The notes under the pieces were generated by a model, which saw only the letters and a list, made by a program, of their open reading frames with translations, was not told the DNA's origin and did not search any database. From Lolium rigidum (lineage: Eukaryota; Streptophyta; Magnoliopsida; Poales; Poaceae), in NCBI RefSeq assembly GCF_022539505.1, contig NC_061508.1, positions 38,062,256 through 38,126,255 of the forward strand: a stretch of 64,000 nucleotides of DNA, read 5' to 3'. Shown here piece after piece: positions 43,659-55,962 of the stretch (position 1 is its first letter; each line of letters opens with the position of its first letter). A program made the translations under genes and the position numbers.

Positions 43659-45760
43659 ATGAATACCCCTGAAAATACTTCACAAACACAAATAATAATG
43701 ATTTCCTAAGCACCCCTATTGCTCCACCTGCTACTACAGCAGAATTCTTTGAAATTAAACCTGCTTTACTGAACCTTGTTATGAGAGAGCAATTTTCTGG
43801 TGTTAGTTCTGATGATGCTGCTGCCCATCTCAATAATTTTGTTGAACTTTGTGAAATGCAAAAATATAAGGATGTAGATGGTGATATTATTAAATTGAAA
43901 TTGTTTCCTTTCTCATTAAGAGGAAGAGCTAAAGATTGGTTGCTATCTTTGCCTAAGAATAGTATTGATTCATGGACTAAATGTAAGGATGCTTTTATTG
44001 GTAGATATTATCCTCCCGCTAAAATTATATCTTTGAGAAGTAGCATAATGAATTTTAAGCAATTAGATACTGAACATGTTGCTCAAGCATGGGAGAGAAT
44101 GAAATCTTTGGTAAAGAATTGCCCAACCCATGGACTGACTACTTGGATGATCATCCAAACCTTCTATGCAGGACTAAATTTTTCTTCGCGGAATTTATTG
44201 GATTCAGCTGCTGGAGGTACCTTTATGTCCATCACTTTGGGGGCGGCTACAAAGCTTCTTGATGATATGATGATAAATTACTCTGAATGGCACACGGAAA
44301 GAGCTCCACAAGGTAAGAAGGTAAATTCGTTGAAGAAACCTCTTCCTTGAGTGATAAGATTGATGTGATTATGTCTATGCTTGTGAATGGTAGATCTAAT
44401 GTTGATCCAAATAATGTTCCTTTAGCTTCATTGGTTGCTCAAGAAGAAAATGTTGATGTGAATTTCATTAAAAATAATAATTTCAACAACAATGCTTATA
44501 GGAACAACTCTGGTAATAACTATAGGCCATATCCTTCTGCTAATGGTAATGGTTATGGTAATTCTTATGGGAATTCTTACAACAATAATAGGAGTGTACC
44601 CCCTGGTCTTGAATCCTTGCTTAAATAATTTATTAGTACACAAACTGCTTTTAATAAATCTGTTGCGGAAAAGCTTGATAAAATTGATATTATTGCTTCT
44701 AGAGTTGATAGACTTGCCTCTAATGTTGATCTATTAAAATTGAAAGTTATGCCTAATAATGATATTGATAATAAGATTACTACTACAGCAAATGCCATCC
44801 AAGTTAGAATTAATGAGAATATAAGATTAATGGCTGAATTGCGTGCTAGGTGGGATAGAGAAGAAAATGAAAAACTAGCTAAAGAGAATAATATAGCTAA
44901 AGTTTGGACTATTACCACCATTAGTAATGATAATGATTCACATGTTGCTGCACCTCCTACTATCAATGGTAAAATAATTGGTGTTGGCAATGTTTCTACT
45001 CCTAGTGCAAAGCGTACAAAAGCTGCTCGAAATTGCTAAAACTGCTAAAACTGCTTGTGATAAAACTGCTGAAATTTTTTCCAACCTTGGGAACAATGAT
45101 CCCATTGCTGTAGCTCATAATGATTTATATTTTGATGATTGCCACATCTCTGAAGTTATAAAGTTCTTACAAAATCTTGCTAAAAGTCCTAATGCTAGTG
45201 CTATAAATTTAGCCTTTACAAAACATATTACAAATGCTCTCATAAAAGCTAGAGAAAGAGAAACTAAAACTTGAAACTTCTATTCCTAGAAAGTTAGAAG
45301 ATGGTTGGGATCCCATCATTAAAATGAAATTCAATGACTTTGAATGTAATGCTTTATGTGATCTTGGTGCAAGTATTTCTGTTATGCCTAAAAAGATTTA
45401 TGATATGCTTGACTTGCCACCATTGAAGAATTGTTATTTGGATGTTAATCTTGCCGATAATGTTAAAAAGAAACCTTTTGGGAGGATTGATAATGTGCGC
45501 ATTACGGTTAACAATAACCTTGTCCCCGTTGATTTTGTTGTTTTGGATATCGAATGCAATGCATCTTGTCCTATTGTGTTGGGAAGACCTTTTCTTCGAA
45601 CCGTTGGTGCTGTTATTGATTTGAGGGAAGGTAATATAAATATCAATTTCCTCTCAAGAAAGGTATGGAACACTTCCCTAGAAAGAGAATGAAGTTGCCT
45701 TTTGATTCTATTATTAGAACAAGTTATGATGTTGATGCTTCTACTCTTGATGTTACTTGA
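43659..45760 (+). pseudogene. gag-pro: gag-protease of element C, frameshifted
   Basis: The start ATG is at 43659 (MNTPENT). Relative to element E, about 13 bases are missing soon after, which breaks the frame. The gag core is open from about 43781 (FPFSLRGRAKDWLLSLPKNS, YYPPAKIISLRSSIMNFKQ), breaks near 44330, then continues with an Asn/Gly/Tyr-rich region (NNFNNNAYRNNSGNN) that element E lacks. A retropepsin region follows at 45324-45692 with the active-site segment CDLGASISVMP and VLGRPFLRTVGAVIDLREGN. The DLGAS form is usual for Athila-type proteases. The coding sense ends at a TGA at 45760. The frame-restored product would be a structural polyprotein without polymerase. Confidence 0.82.
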
Positions 45761-48341
45761 TTTGCACTTTCTGCGCCTAGCTGAAAGGCGTTAAAGAAAA
45801 GCGCTTATGGGAGACAACCCATGTTTTTACTACAGCAATTTTTGTTTTGTTGAGTCTTGGAAGTTGTTTACTACTGTAGCAACCTCTCATTATCATGTTT
45901 TTGTGCCAAGTAAAGTTTCTATGTTAAAGTTGATGTTATATTTGGGATCGCTGCGCAGAAACAGCATTGCTGTCTGTCACGGATTCTGGCACAAGTCTCT
46001 GTAGAAAATTCGAAAAAATCTGCAAAATTACGAGCATGATCCTCAGATATGTACGCAACTTTCATTAGTTTTGAGTTTTTCCATTTGAGCAAGTCTAGTG
46101 CACCTTTCAGGTTCGTCTTTACGGACTGTTCTGTTTTTGACAGATTCTGCCTTTTATTTCGCATTGCCGTATTTGCTATATTGAATGAATTTCTTTGATC
46201 CACTAATGTCCAGTAGCTTTGTGAAATGTCCAGAAGTGTTAAGAATGATTGTGTCACCTCTGAATATGTGAATTTTTAATTGTGCACTAACCCTCTAATG
46301 AGTTTGCTTGAAGTTTGGTGTGAAGGAAGTTTTCAAGGGTCAAGAGAGGAGTATGATATACTATGATCAAGAGGAGTGAAAGCTCTAAGCTTGGGGATGC
46401 CCCCGTGGTTCACCCCTGCATATTTTAAGAAGACTCACGCGTCTAAGCTAGGGGATGCCCAAGGCATCCCCTTCTTCATCGACAACATCATCAGGTTCCT
46501 CCCCTGAAACTATATTTTTATTCAATCACATCTTGTGTTCTTTACTTGGAGCGTCGGTTTGTTTTTGTTTTTGTTTTGTTTGAATAAAGTTGGATCCTAG
46601 CATTCACTGTGTGGGAGAGAGACACGCTCCGCTGTTGCATATGGACAAATATATCCTTAGGTTTTACTCATAATGTTCAAGGCGAAGTTTCTTCTTCGTT
46701 AAATTGTTATATGGTTGGAATTGGAAAATGCTACATGTAGTAATTCTAAAATGTCTTGGATAATGTGATACTTGGCAATTGTTGTGCTCATGTTTAAGCT
46801 CTTGCATCATATACTTTGCACCCATTAATGAAGAAATACATAGAGCTTGCTAAAATTTGGTTTGCATATTTGGTCTCTCTAAGGTCTAGATAATTCTAGT
46901 ATTGAGTTTTGAACAACAAGGAAGACGGTGTAGAGTCTTATAATGTTTACAATATGTCATTTATGTGAGTTTTGCTGCACCGGTTCATCCTTCAGTTTGC
47001 TTCAAATAACCTTGCTAGCCTAAACCTTGTATCGAGAGGGAATACTTCTCATGCATCCAAAATCCTTGAGCCAACCACTATGCCATTTGTGTCCACCATA
47101 CCTACCTACTACATGGTATTTCTCCGCCATTCCAAAGTAAATTGCTTGAGTGCTACCTTTAAAATTCCATCATTCACCTTTGCAATATATAGCTCATGGG
47201 ACAAAATAGCCTTAAAAACTATCGTGGTATTGAATATGTACTTATGCACTTTATCTCTTATTAAGTTGCTTGTTGTGCGATAACCATGCTTCTGGGGACG
47301 CCATCAACTATTCTTTGTTGAATATCATGTGAGTTGCTATGCATGTTTGTCTTGTACGAAGTAAGAGGGATCTACCACCTTAATGGTTGGAGCATGCATA
47401 TTGTTAGAGAAGAACATTGGGCCGCTAACTAAAGCCATGAATCATGGTGGAAGTTTCAGTTTTGGACATATATCCTCAATCTCATATGAGAATAATAATT
47501 GTTGCTACATGCTTATGCATTAAAGAGGAGTCCATTATCTGTTGTCCATGTTGTCCCGGTATGGATGTCTAAGTTGAGAATAATCAAAAGCGAGAAATCC
47601 AAAATGCGAGCTTTCTCCTTAGACCTTTGTACAGGCGGCATGGAGGTACCCCTTTGTGACACTTGGTTGAAACATGTGTATTGCGATGATCCGGTAGTCC
47701 AAGCTAAGTAGGACAAGGTGCGGGCACTATTAGTATACGATGCATGAGGCTTGCAACTTGTAAGATATAATTTACATAACTCATATGCTTTATTACTACC
47801 GTTGACAAAATTGTTTCATGTTTTCAAAATAAAAGCTCTAGCACAAATATAGCAATCGATGCTTTCCTCTTTGAAGGACCTTTCTTTTACTTTTATTGTT
47901 GAGTCAGTCTACCTATCTCTCTCCACCTCAAGAAGCAAACACTTGTGTGAACTGTGCATTGATTCCTACATACTTGCATATTGCACTTGTTATATTACTT
48001 TACATTGACACTATCCATGAGATATACATGTTATAAGTTGAAAGCAACCGCTGAAACTTAATCTTCCTTTGTGTTGCTTCAATACCTTTACTTTGATTTA
48101 TTGCTTTATGAGTTAACTCTTATGCAAGACTTATTGATGCTTGTCTTGAAGTACTATTCATGAAAAGTCTTTGCTTTATGATCCATTTGTTTACTCATGT
48201 CATTACCATTGTTTTGATCGCTGCATTCATTACATATGTTTACAAATAGTATGATCAAGATTATGATGGCATGTCACTTCAGAAATTATCTTTGTTATCG
48301 TTTTACCTGCTCGGGACGAGCAGAACTAAGCTTGGGGATGC
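45761..48341 (+). other. 3' noncoding region of C with three PPT-like motifs
   Basis: TAAGCTTGGGGATGC occurs at 46386-46400 and, with one change, at 46444-46458; the last copy (48327-48341) directly abuts the 3' LTR and is the polypurine tract. A perfect 9-bp hairpin GGGGATGCC/GGCATCCCC lies at 46451-46471. No gene supported. Confidence 0.7.
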
Positions 48342-49935
48342 TGATACGTCTCCAACGTATCGATAATTTCTTATGTTCCATGCTACATTATTGATGATAT
48401 CTACATGTTTTATACACATTATATGTCGTATTTACGCATTTTCTGGAACTAACCTATTAACAAGATGCCGAAGAGCCGATTCTTGTTTTCTGCTGTTTTT
48501 GGTTTCACAAATCCTAGTAAGGAAATATTCTCGGAATTGGACGAAATCAACGTCCAGGGTCCTATTTTGCCACGAAGCTTCCAGAAGACCGAAGGAGAGT
48601 CGAAGTGGGGCCACGAGGTGGCCAGACAACAGGGCGGCGCGGCCCAGGCCCTGGCCGCGCCGGCCTGGTGTGTGGGGCCCTCGTGCCGCCCTTTGACCTA
48701 CCCTTTCGCCTACTTAAAGCCTCCGTCGCGAAACCCCCAGTACCGAGAGCCACGATACGGAAAACCTTCCAGAGACGCCGCCGCCGCGAATCCCATCTCG
48801 GGGGATTCAGGAGATCGCCTCCGGCACCCTGTCGGAGAGGGGATTCATCTCCCGGAGGACTCTTCATCGCCATGATCGCCTCCGGAGTGATGAGTGAGTA
48901 GTTCACCCCTGGACTATGGGTCCATAGCAGTAGCTAGATGGTCGTCTTCTCCTAATTGTGCTTCATTGTTGGATCTTGTGAGCTGCCTAACATGATCAAG
49001 ATCATCTATCTGTAATTCTATATGTTGTGTTTGTCGGGATCCGATGGATAGAGAATATTATGTTATGGTGATTATCAATCTATTACTTATGTGCTGTTTA
49101 TGATCTTGCATGCTCTCCGTTATTAGTAGAGGCTCTGGCCAAGTTTTTACTCTCAACTCCAAGAGGGAGTATTTATGCTCGATAATGGGTTCATGCCTTC
49201 ATTGAGACCTGGGACAGTGACAGAAAGTTCTAAGGTTGTGTTGTGCTGTTGCCACTAGGGATAAAACATTGATTCTATGTCTAAGGATGTAGTTGTTGAT
49301 TACATTACGCACCATACTTAATGCAATTGTCTGTTGCTTTGCAACTTAATACTGAAAAGGGTTCGGATGATAACCTGAAGGTGGACTTTTTAGGCATAGA
49401 TGCAGTTGGATGGCGGTCTATGTACTTTGTCGTAATGCCCAATTAAATCTCACTATATTTATCATATCATGTATATGCATTGTTATGCCCTTTTCTATTT
49501 GTCAATTGCCCGACTGTAATTTGTTCACCCAACATGCTTTTATCTTATGGGAGAGACACCTCTAGTGAACTGTGGACCCCGGTCATATTCTTTACATCGC
49601 ATACAATCTACTGCAATACTTGTTTTACTGTTTTCTTGCAAACAATCATCTTCCACACAATATGGTTAATCCTTTGTTACAGCAAGCCGGTGAGATTGAC
49701 AACCTCACTGTTTCGTTGGGGCAAAGTACTTTGGTTGTGTTGTGCAGGTTCCACGTTGGCGCCGGAATCCCTGGTGTTGCGCCGCATCACATTTCGCCAC
49801 CATCAACCTTCAACGTGCTTCTTGGCTCCTCCTGGTTCGATAAACCTTGGTTTCTTTCTGAGGGAAAACTTGCCGCTGTGCGCATCATACCTTCCTCTTG
49901 GGGTTCCCAACGGACGTGTACATCTACGCGCATCA
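48342..49935 (+). repeat. 3' LTR of C (1594 bp)
   Basis: TGATACGTCTCC to GCGCATCA, followed by the TTCCT duplication. Confidence 0.92.
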
Positions 49936-49940
49936 TTCCT

Positions 49941-50386
49941 CCTAAAGTGCATAGTTCCTAAAACTCAGATGAACATTCAAGGTTTATGTGCCTTTGGTAT
50001 AATATCGTTGCTTCAAAAGCAGAAACGATCAAAACCGAATAAAATCCAAATGAAAACACCTCAGAAAAGACTATATAAAATAGTGCCATCAACTTATAAA
50101 CAAAGTGTGTAAATTATCAACATTAGTTTTTTACTAGCTCTTGATTAGTCAATAAGTATGAGTTTGAATTCACACTGCCTATTCAAATATCATAGTTTTA
50201 ATAACGTTGATTAATAGTATTCATCGCTACAAAAAATAAAACTTGAGAACAATTAGTAGTAAAATTAACCACTTTAATCTTGCAATAATTAACTACGATT
50301 AGTACATAAATAAATCATAAGGTCCTACCAATTTGACTTTATGCACCAACAATTAAATGGGATAGTTGCCAACAGATATTTTCATA
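49941..50386. other. Intergenic sequence, nothing identified
   Basis: AT-rich; it continues the segment ending at 41807 once C is removed. Confidence 0.4.
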
Positions 50387-50388
50387 TA

Positions 50389-50603
50389 CTCCCTCCATCC
50401 CAGTTCATAGAGCATACGCGTGTCCCTAGGTCGTAAATTTGACAATGATAATGTAACATATGTATTATAAAATATATATCATTAGAAAGCTTAGATGTTC
50501 TACTTTTTAATGATATAATTTTTGTATTATACAAATGATATTATGTTGACCAAATTCATAACCTAGGAATACGCGCAAGTCCTGTGAACTGGGACGGAGG
50601 TAG
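50389..50603. mobile_element. Stowaway (Tc1/Mariner) MITE
   Basis: Starts CTCCCTCCATCCCAG and ends with the complementary GGGACGGAGGTAG, flanked by TA on both sides (50387-50388 and 50604-50605). 215 bp, AT-rich, noncoding. Confidence 0.9.
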
Positions 50604-51160
50604 TATTCAAAAGGTATGTCTTTCACACATGTTGAATACTAAAACCTGCAAAACAAATGCCATAAAACGTCAAAGTATTGTAGTATATTTATGATTCATT
50701 GAAATAACAAGAACTACTCAGAACCTTTAATATACGTTGTTTCGAAGTAAATAGTGTTTTGTTGTGCATTCTCATTTACTTGCATATGTACTTGACAATT
50801 GAAAAAAAGTGGTTATACGGCAAAGAATCAAATAAGCTACTACTTCTGATCTGGTTTAATCGATGTTGTACAGTAGGTAAGGCTCTACTAGCTGGCATCA
50901 CTCCATACGTCGATTAAATCTGATGGGAGGAAGTAATATTTGATAGTTTGGCATAAACAAAGGATTGTGGAGAGGACGCCTGTAAAAAAAGGAGAGAGGT
51001 CATTTACCCTACACTCATCAAACACATAAAAATTCCCTCTACCTTGTTTCTGTGTCAAGAGCACCCACTGTGTTGGAAGCTAATTTTTAACGTTTGTAAT
51101 GTTTGCATGTATAACCATATGCGACTAATAGAAGCCCATTGGGCGAGCCAATGGTCAACG

Positions 51161-51427
51161 CTCCCTTTATTTTATTTACCATGTGTTTTGGGTTTACTTA
51201 AAGTCAAACTTTATATAGTTTAATCAAGTTATAACAAAAAGTATCAATATATGAAACACCAAATGCTTACGATCTGAATATATATTCGATGGCGATTCAA
51301 ATGCCATAAATTTCATATTATAGAGGTTGATATTTTTTCCTTAAATTTTTATCAAAATTTATAAACTTTAGCTTTGACTAAACCTAGAATGCCAAGAATG
51401 CCTGATTATTGCGAACCTCGGAGGTAG
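51161..51427. mobile_element. Degenerate Stowaway-like MITE
   Basis: Left CTCCCTTTATTTTATTTAC and right CTCGGAGGTAG are weakly complementary. Inside are AAGTCAAACTTTATATAGTT and AGCTTTGACTAAAC, motifs common in Stowaway families. The ends are worn. Confidence 0.6.
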
Positions 51428-52091
51428 TATGTACTGAACATTACCATCGTGACATCTTCCGCATCACACTAAACCTCAGTCCCATTATAAAACTCGATCA
51501 AAAGTATCAGCTCCATTGGATTTCAAACATAACATTATCGCGTTAGATGGTGTGCATTATAAAATGATGGGGTGAGAGAGATGCAACCGGAGGAAGGATC
51601 CCCCAACCTCCTCAACGGATGGCCTGCCTCGGCCTGGGCCTCCAGCTGCGCTTTTCCATCCATCTCCTCCACGACGAGCTGCGCTTTTCCGTTCATTCTG
51701 CAGTCTGCACCACATACACAATCCCTTCCACGAATTCCACATCAGAGCATGTGAGGCTATCTCGAATGAATCCCAAGGGGAACTGAGGAAGAAGCTAGTG
51801 GCACCCTGATGAGAGCAGATCGACCCGGTGTCAAGAGGGTCATCGGAACTCGCGCAACACGAGAGAGAGGGTGCCGCTGGCCGCTGCTCCGCTGTGCTGC
51901 ATCGTGCATCCTGCATGTGCAGTGCCCGTGGAGCTCCACGCTTCGTACCAGGGTTACTTGTATCTTCAGAATTCAGACACAGAGAGACTGCACGAATTAT
52001 ATGATAATACTAGGGTGTACTACCAAGTAGTAACAGATGTGAGGATTATGTGCGTAGTCTCCGTCTCTCTGCCACATGTCCAATTAGCACC
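51428..52091 (+). other. Upstream region of the DVL gene
   Basis: Contains GC-rich stretches (51560-51700 and 51800-51950) without a supported gene. Open frames here are short and lack domains. Confidence 0.35.
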
Positions 52092-52098
52092 TATAAAA
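52092..52098 (+). promoter_or_regulatory. TATA box of the DVL/RTFL gene
   Basis: TATAAAA about 115 bp upstream of the ATG at 52209. Confidence 0.6.
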
Positions 52099-52208
52099 GT
52101 GTGATTAGTGGTCCACACTTACCACAGCCACACCACAATCAGATCCAGGAGAGAATAGAGGTTTCCTTTCCCGCCCACCTGGCACTCCCGCCCCCCTGTT
52201 CATCCCGT

Positions 52209-52379
52209 ATGAAAGATGTGAAGAACCAGGAGAAACAAAAGGGAAGAGGAGGTGGAGGAGGAGGAGGAGGAGGAAGAGGAGGAGAAGGAGGGAAGCTGAG
52301 CAGGATGCTGCGGAAGTGCAAGGCCAGGCTCTTCATCATCCAGCGATGCATCGTCGTGCTGCTCTGCAGCCATGACTGA
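52209..52379 (+). CDS. DVL/RTFL (DEVIL/ROTUNDIFOLIA-like) small polypeptide, 56 aa
   Basis: Encodes a plant-specific small regulatory peptide. Known DVL/RTFL members act at the plasma membrane and, when overexpressed, shorten organs and alter proliferation; the exact biochemical role is unsettled. The family signature is the C-terminal 30 residues: basic KLSRMLRKCKARLF followed by the hydrophobic, Cys-containing IIQRCIVVLLCSHD, which fits the DVL consensus (RLYIIRRCVVMLLCW-type core). The N-terminal half is low complexity, with a run of nine glycines encoded by a GGA repeat. The frame is open upstream, but the ATG at 52209 is chosen because the family begins shortly before its basic segment and the TATA box at 52092 gives a normal leader. 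No intron is needed. It is the only gene in the window I would confidently call a functional host gene. Confidence 0.85.
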   Translation: MKDVKNQEKQKGRGGGGGGGGGRGGEGGKLSRMLRKCKARLFIIQRCIVVLLCSHD

Positions 52380-52700
52380 TCGGTTGCTCGTCGACCGATC
52401 CCTGCGACTCTGCCCATGTATCTGTTCTGTTCTTCTGTCCGGCCATTGACGTACTTTAGGTGTTCTTGTTCCATCTTTTTCTTTTGTTTCATTGTTCATA
52501 GGGTGCGCGGGCTTGACAGACTCTTTAGTGTACATATAGGCAGGGTACGTAGTTGTTTATTTTCTGACAGTTACTTTGGGTATCGAGGTTTGCGCGGTGT
52601 GGTGTGGTGCTCCTAAGTCCTGCAATGGCAAGGACGCACATGTATCGATCTGTACTGGAGTATTGGCGTCATGGTTGTGTTTGTGCTCTATGGGAAATGA
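52380..52700 (+). other. Probable 3' UTR of the DVL gene
   Basis: T/G-rich sequence with no further ORF. A polyadenylation site cannot be fixed by eye. Confidence 0.4.
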
Positions 52701-52719
52701 AAGGCCCCAAAAAAGAAAG

Positions 52720-53291
52720 GAACATATTTTTCGATAAAGAATGCTTTATTACTTTAATAAGCAATTACATCCAGCCCTGCATAACCAGGATGCACACAGC
52801 CGTTTTGTTGTCTCAAGTCCAAAAGGATAAATAATAAAAACTAGGCGAGATACATATCGGAACGATGAATCATATAACGGCTAAAGTGTAGGTGGGGCAT
52901 CTATCCGTAGACTATGCTGCCACCCATGTAGGGAAAAAGTATCCCTCGCCGTAGCCTCCAACCGTGTACAGACCTCCGTAAATAGCTGTCGGTTCTCCAC
53001 TCGCTGTAGAGGTAGCCATGAACGGAGAATACATGTACATCTGTAGATGACCTGCAACAAAGAACAATTTTTGTCATTAAAGATCTTGTCATTTCTACAT
53101 AGCCAAAGCGCCCAGATAACTGCTAGCGCCCCCACCCTAAGAAGCAACTTAAACGTTGAATCTATACCATGAAGCCAATTGCCAAAGACATTGGCGACAC
53201 TAGTCGGAGGATACAAGGTAGACGCTACTTGGATGACAGACCATATAGATCTCGCGAACTGGCTCTTGGTGTTTTCCCCCTGTTGAAGCAC
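52720..53291 (-). mobile_element. 5'-truncated LINE, C-terminal end of ORF2
   Basis: A minus-strand frame from 53291 to 52881 encodes the region C-terminal to the LINE reverse transcriptase, with the typical segment ALAVIWALWLCRNDKIFND. The following 3' region (plus 52730-52800, near AAGCAATTACATCCAGCC) matches the style of Triticeae LINE 3' ends, which mention the same CAATTACA...CCAGCC motif. No RT catalytic motif is present, so only the 3' end was inserted, as is usual for LINEs. It lies convergent to and downstream of the DVL gene. Target duplications were not identified. Confidence 0.75.
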
Positions 53292-53433
53292 GATTATCGA
53301 TTGAGAATTGGGAATGTTCTTGCTTCATAAGATGTGCAATTGCACACGGTAATATCCAGTTGGCAAGTTCACCATATGCAGGTTTGGGACAGGAAATGGA
53401 TTCAAAAGCGCAGCTGGAGGTCATCAATTGAGT

Positions 53434-53524
53434 ACAATGCAATTTGGGACTAGAAGTACAAAGTTCAGCAGAAATGCGACAAGATCACAATGCAATTTGG
53501 GACTAGAAGTACAAAGTTCAGCAG
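53434..53524 (+). repeat. Short direct duplication (two 38-bp copies)
   Basis: Copies at 53434-53471 and 53487-53524, containing TTTGGGACTAGAAGTACAAA, with a 15-bp spacer. They look identical by eye. Confidence 0.8.
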
Positions 53525-54665
53525 GTTTGTCAACAAAAGAACTAGTAGAAGAATCTTGGAGAATGAATTTACTAAAGCACTAGCACGTGGATGAAAGTAT
53601 TTTCCAATCCCTCCTAATTGTGGGGAACAAGGAGTCTCTGTCTGAACCTTTGCTACATTGGCCTTGGCTTATGACGTGAGATTGTTTTTTTTTTTGGCTT
53701 CCTTTTTCTTTTCCAGTTATATTTAGCGTTTCTTTTGATGTTTGTTTTCCATTTTTTATATTTTTATTTATTCATTATTTTTTCTACAACATTTTTAATA
53801 TTTTCTCTTTTATTCAACTTTTTCTAAGATACACAAATATTGCTTAAATTCGCAAACATTTGTTTTCATAGAACTGAACAGCTTATTCTGATATACATGG
53901 ACACTTGTATTTTATTATTACCTTCGTCCAGCTTTCTAAAAAGGCTTATATTTTAGAACAACGGTATAGTACTTAATTAATTTAATATTATTTTCCCTTT
54001 AGTTTTTTGGTATTGCGCAAATATATGTTTTCTAAGATACAATGTCTTACTTTTAAAGCCATGGACATTTTCTCTCAAACTCATGCATATTTCTCTTCAT
54101 GTCGACATTTTCTATCAAACCATGATTTCTTTAAAGTATTTTTATCAAAGAATACTTTTAATTAAAAATGGTTTATATTAGATAGAGAAAACAAAGTTTA
54201 AAACCAAAATAAGACGGTAATTTAACCCCTGGACCCAGGGAAACCCGTAAACAGAGAGAAAAACGCAATAATGATTAAACCTCAAAGTTGTCGCCAAAGA
54301 CGTAGCCGAACTCGTCATTGTTGCGCCACCATAACTCTACTTGTGATCGACACCGAAAAAGATCAACCACTGAAGTACCTGCAAAGACCTGTAGATGATA
54401 ATTTGAACCGTCGCAATCATTAGTGGTGCAAGATTTACTCTAGTGCGTGTATAGAGTCCAAAATTATTATGGATTTTCGTTTGTTAGGCTAGCTAATATT
54501 GAATGAGCTAGCTGGGTCGTAGAAGCCGGGTTTTATCCCCATTTCGAAAAAAATATGGGTCGTAGAAGAGAGTTAGACTAGATAATTGTTGTACATTTAT
54601 ACACCCTTGTATAGTTGTGGCTCCGCCCTGGCCGCAATCAGGCCAAGCACTTTGGTGTGGTGCAC
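53525..54665. other. AT-rich intergenic sequence
   Basis: Poly-T at about 53684 and long AT-rich tracts. GGGTCGTAGAAG occurs twice (near 54512 and 54556). No gene supported. Confidence 0.4.
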
Positions 54666-55400
54666 CACTGAAAGTGCATGGAGCCCCCATGTGTGGTTTT
54701 GGTATTTAATGATAATTTTTATGGGCTAATATTTACATTGAGTTATATTTGTAGGAGTTGTCCATAGGCAATGCTTGAACCGTATGTTGTTTTCAAGGTT
54801 GCAATATGAAGAAATTGATGAAGAATATTAAGTGTCTAGTATGTCTTGAAGATGAAGATGAAGTGAGCCCTCAAAGTTAACTTCAAGATATCAACATGAT
54901 GAAGAATGAAGAAATGATGTGCAAGTTCAAGATGAGCCATCTCGAAAAGATCATTTGCTTTAAACTTGCCATCATTATGGTGTTGATGGATACGTAAAGA
55001 TGCGCCGAAGAAGAAGCTCTCCCATGGTGAATTATGGGGGAGCAATCCAGAAGATTTCGTCAAGCAAGCACAATCAAGAAAGATGTTCCATCTTGTTGCG
55101 GTCAAGATCGTCATCATCGCGCTCAAGAGGAATGCACAAGGTTAAGGTTTGCTCTTAATAGGGTTCCTTTCTTACCGGTCTCATGGTGTAGTTGGAGACC
55201 GGTTTATAGTTTAGTTGTCGTACTATCAAGAGGTCTCTCGAGTGAGTAACTCGATCGTATCCTTCGGAAAGCTCAAACATTTGCATCCTTGCATCATCTT
55301 TCTTGGTTGGTATTTGGATCTTATCCATGTGAGCTTGTGTTTATTCTCATGACAAGCTCTAGTTCATCAAGAATGGTTTTGTGATTTCTATTTTCGTGCC
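54666..55400 (+). mobile_element. Unclassified transposon fragment (LTR-like)
   Basis: Begins CACTGAAAGTGCATGGAGCC. I recall closely similar sequence as a dispersed repeat of grass genomes, with features such as TTGTAGGAGTTGTCCATAGG and GAGTAACTCGATCGTATC. Neither a second copy nor target duplications are in the window, so its class and right edge are uncertain. Confidence 0.4.
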
Positions 55401-55689
55401 CTCGGGTCCTTAGTTGTGCTCAGTTTTCCCCATCCGCTTAACTTTTCCTCAGTTTTCCCCTCCCTCTAGTTTGAAACACTCACAATTTCTATAACGGCCG
55501 GTAGCCATCTGGTCAAAGGCCTTGACCATTAGTCTGATGGGTGGGGCTGCACAGGGGCACTTCCTCCCTGACCGTCTCGTGCTGACGGGTAGGGTCAGGA
55601 GACAAGTTGGAGCAGCCATCCATCTATCGCTGAAGTGTGGGCCGTTTTATTTCCTGATTGTATACGCGGTGCTGCCAATGACAAATGGG

Positions 55690-55962
55690 GCCACTCTATA
55701 GGGCTACCGCAGCCAATGACCAGTGGGGTCGTGTATTTTTCAGGAAAAGACATATATTGCCACTCTGTGGGGCTGCCGCAGCCAATGACCAGTGGTGTCG
55801 TCTATTTATTTAGAGAAAATCATATATTGCCGCTCTGTGGGGCCTCCGTAGCCAATGACCGCTAGGGTCGTCTATTTATTTAGAGAAAATCATATAGAGC
55901 CGCTCTGCGGGGCCGCCTCAGCCAATGACCGCTAGGGCCGCTCTTAGTGAAAAGGCATATAT
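55690..55962 (+). repeat. Minisatellite, four units of about 70 bp
   Basis: Units at 55690-55758, 55759-55828, 55829-55898 and 55899-55962, each starting GCC(A/G)CTCT and containing GCCAATGACC. Unit lengths are 69, 70, 70 and 64 bp. A degenerate half unit may precede it near 55660. Confidence 0.85.

Larger units (their letters stand above)
41808..49935 (+). mobile_element. Athila-like Gypsy element C, full length, gag-protease only
   Basis: LTRs at 41808-43404 and 48342-49935 both begin TGATACGTCTCC and end GCGCATCA. TTCCT flanks both sides (41803-41807 and 49936-49940). Inside are the tRNA-Asp primer site, a degraded gag-protease region, a 2.6-kb noncoding 3' region and a polypurine tract. 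RT and integrase are absent. The LTRs differ at roughly 25-30 positions by eye (about 1.7 percent), some of which may be base-call errors. Confidence 0.93.

Noticed and set aside
51557..52104. Short ORFs upstream of the DVL gene
   Set aside because: No domains, mutually overlapping on both strands, and they lie in what is most simply the promoter region.
52139..52535. Minus-strand frames opposite the DVL gene
   Set aside because: Their poly-Ser or poly-Pro runs are the complement of the GGA repeat, and no family signature is present.
55690..55962. Regular repeats as a possible CRISPR array
   Set aside because: Units are contiguous 70-bp tandem copies without unique spacers, in a plant nuclear context.
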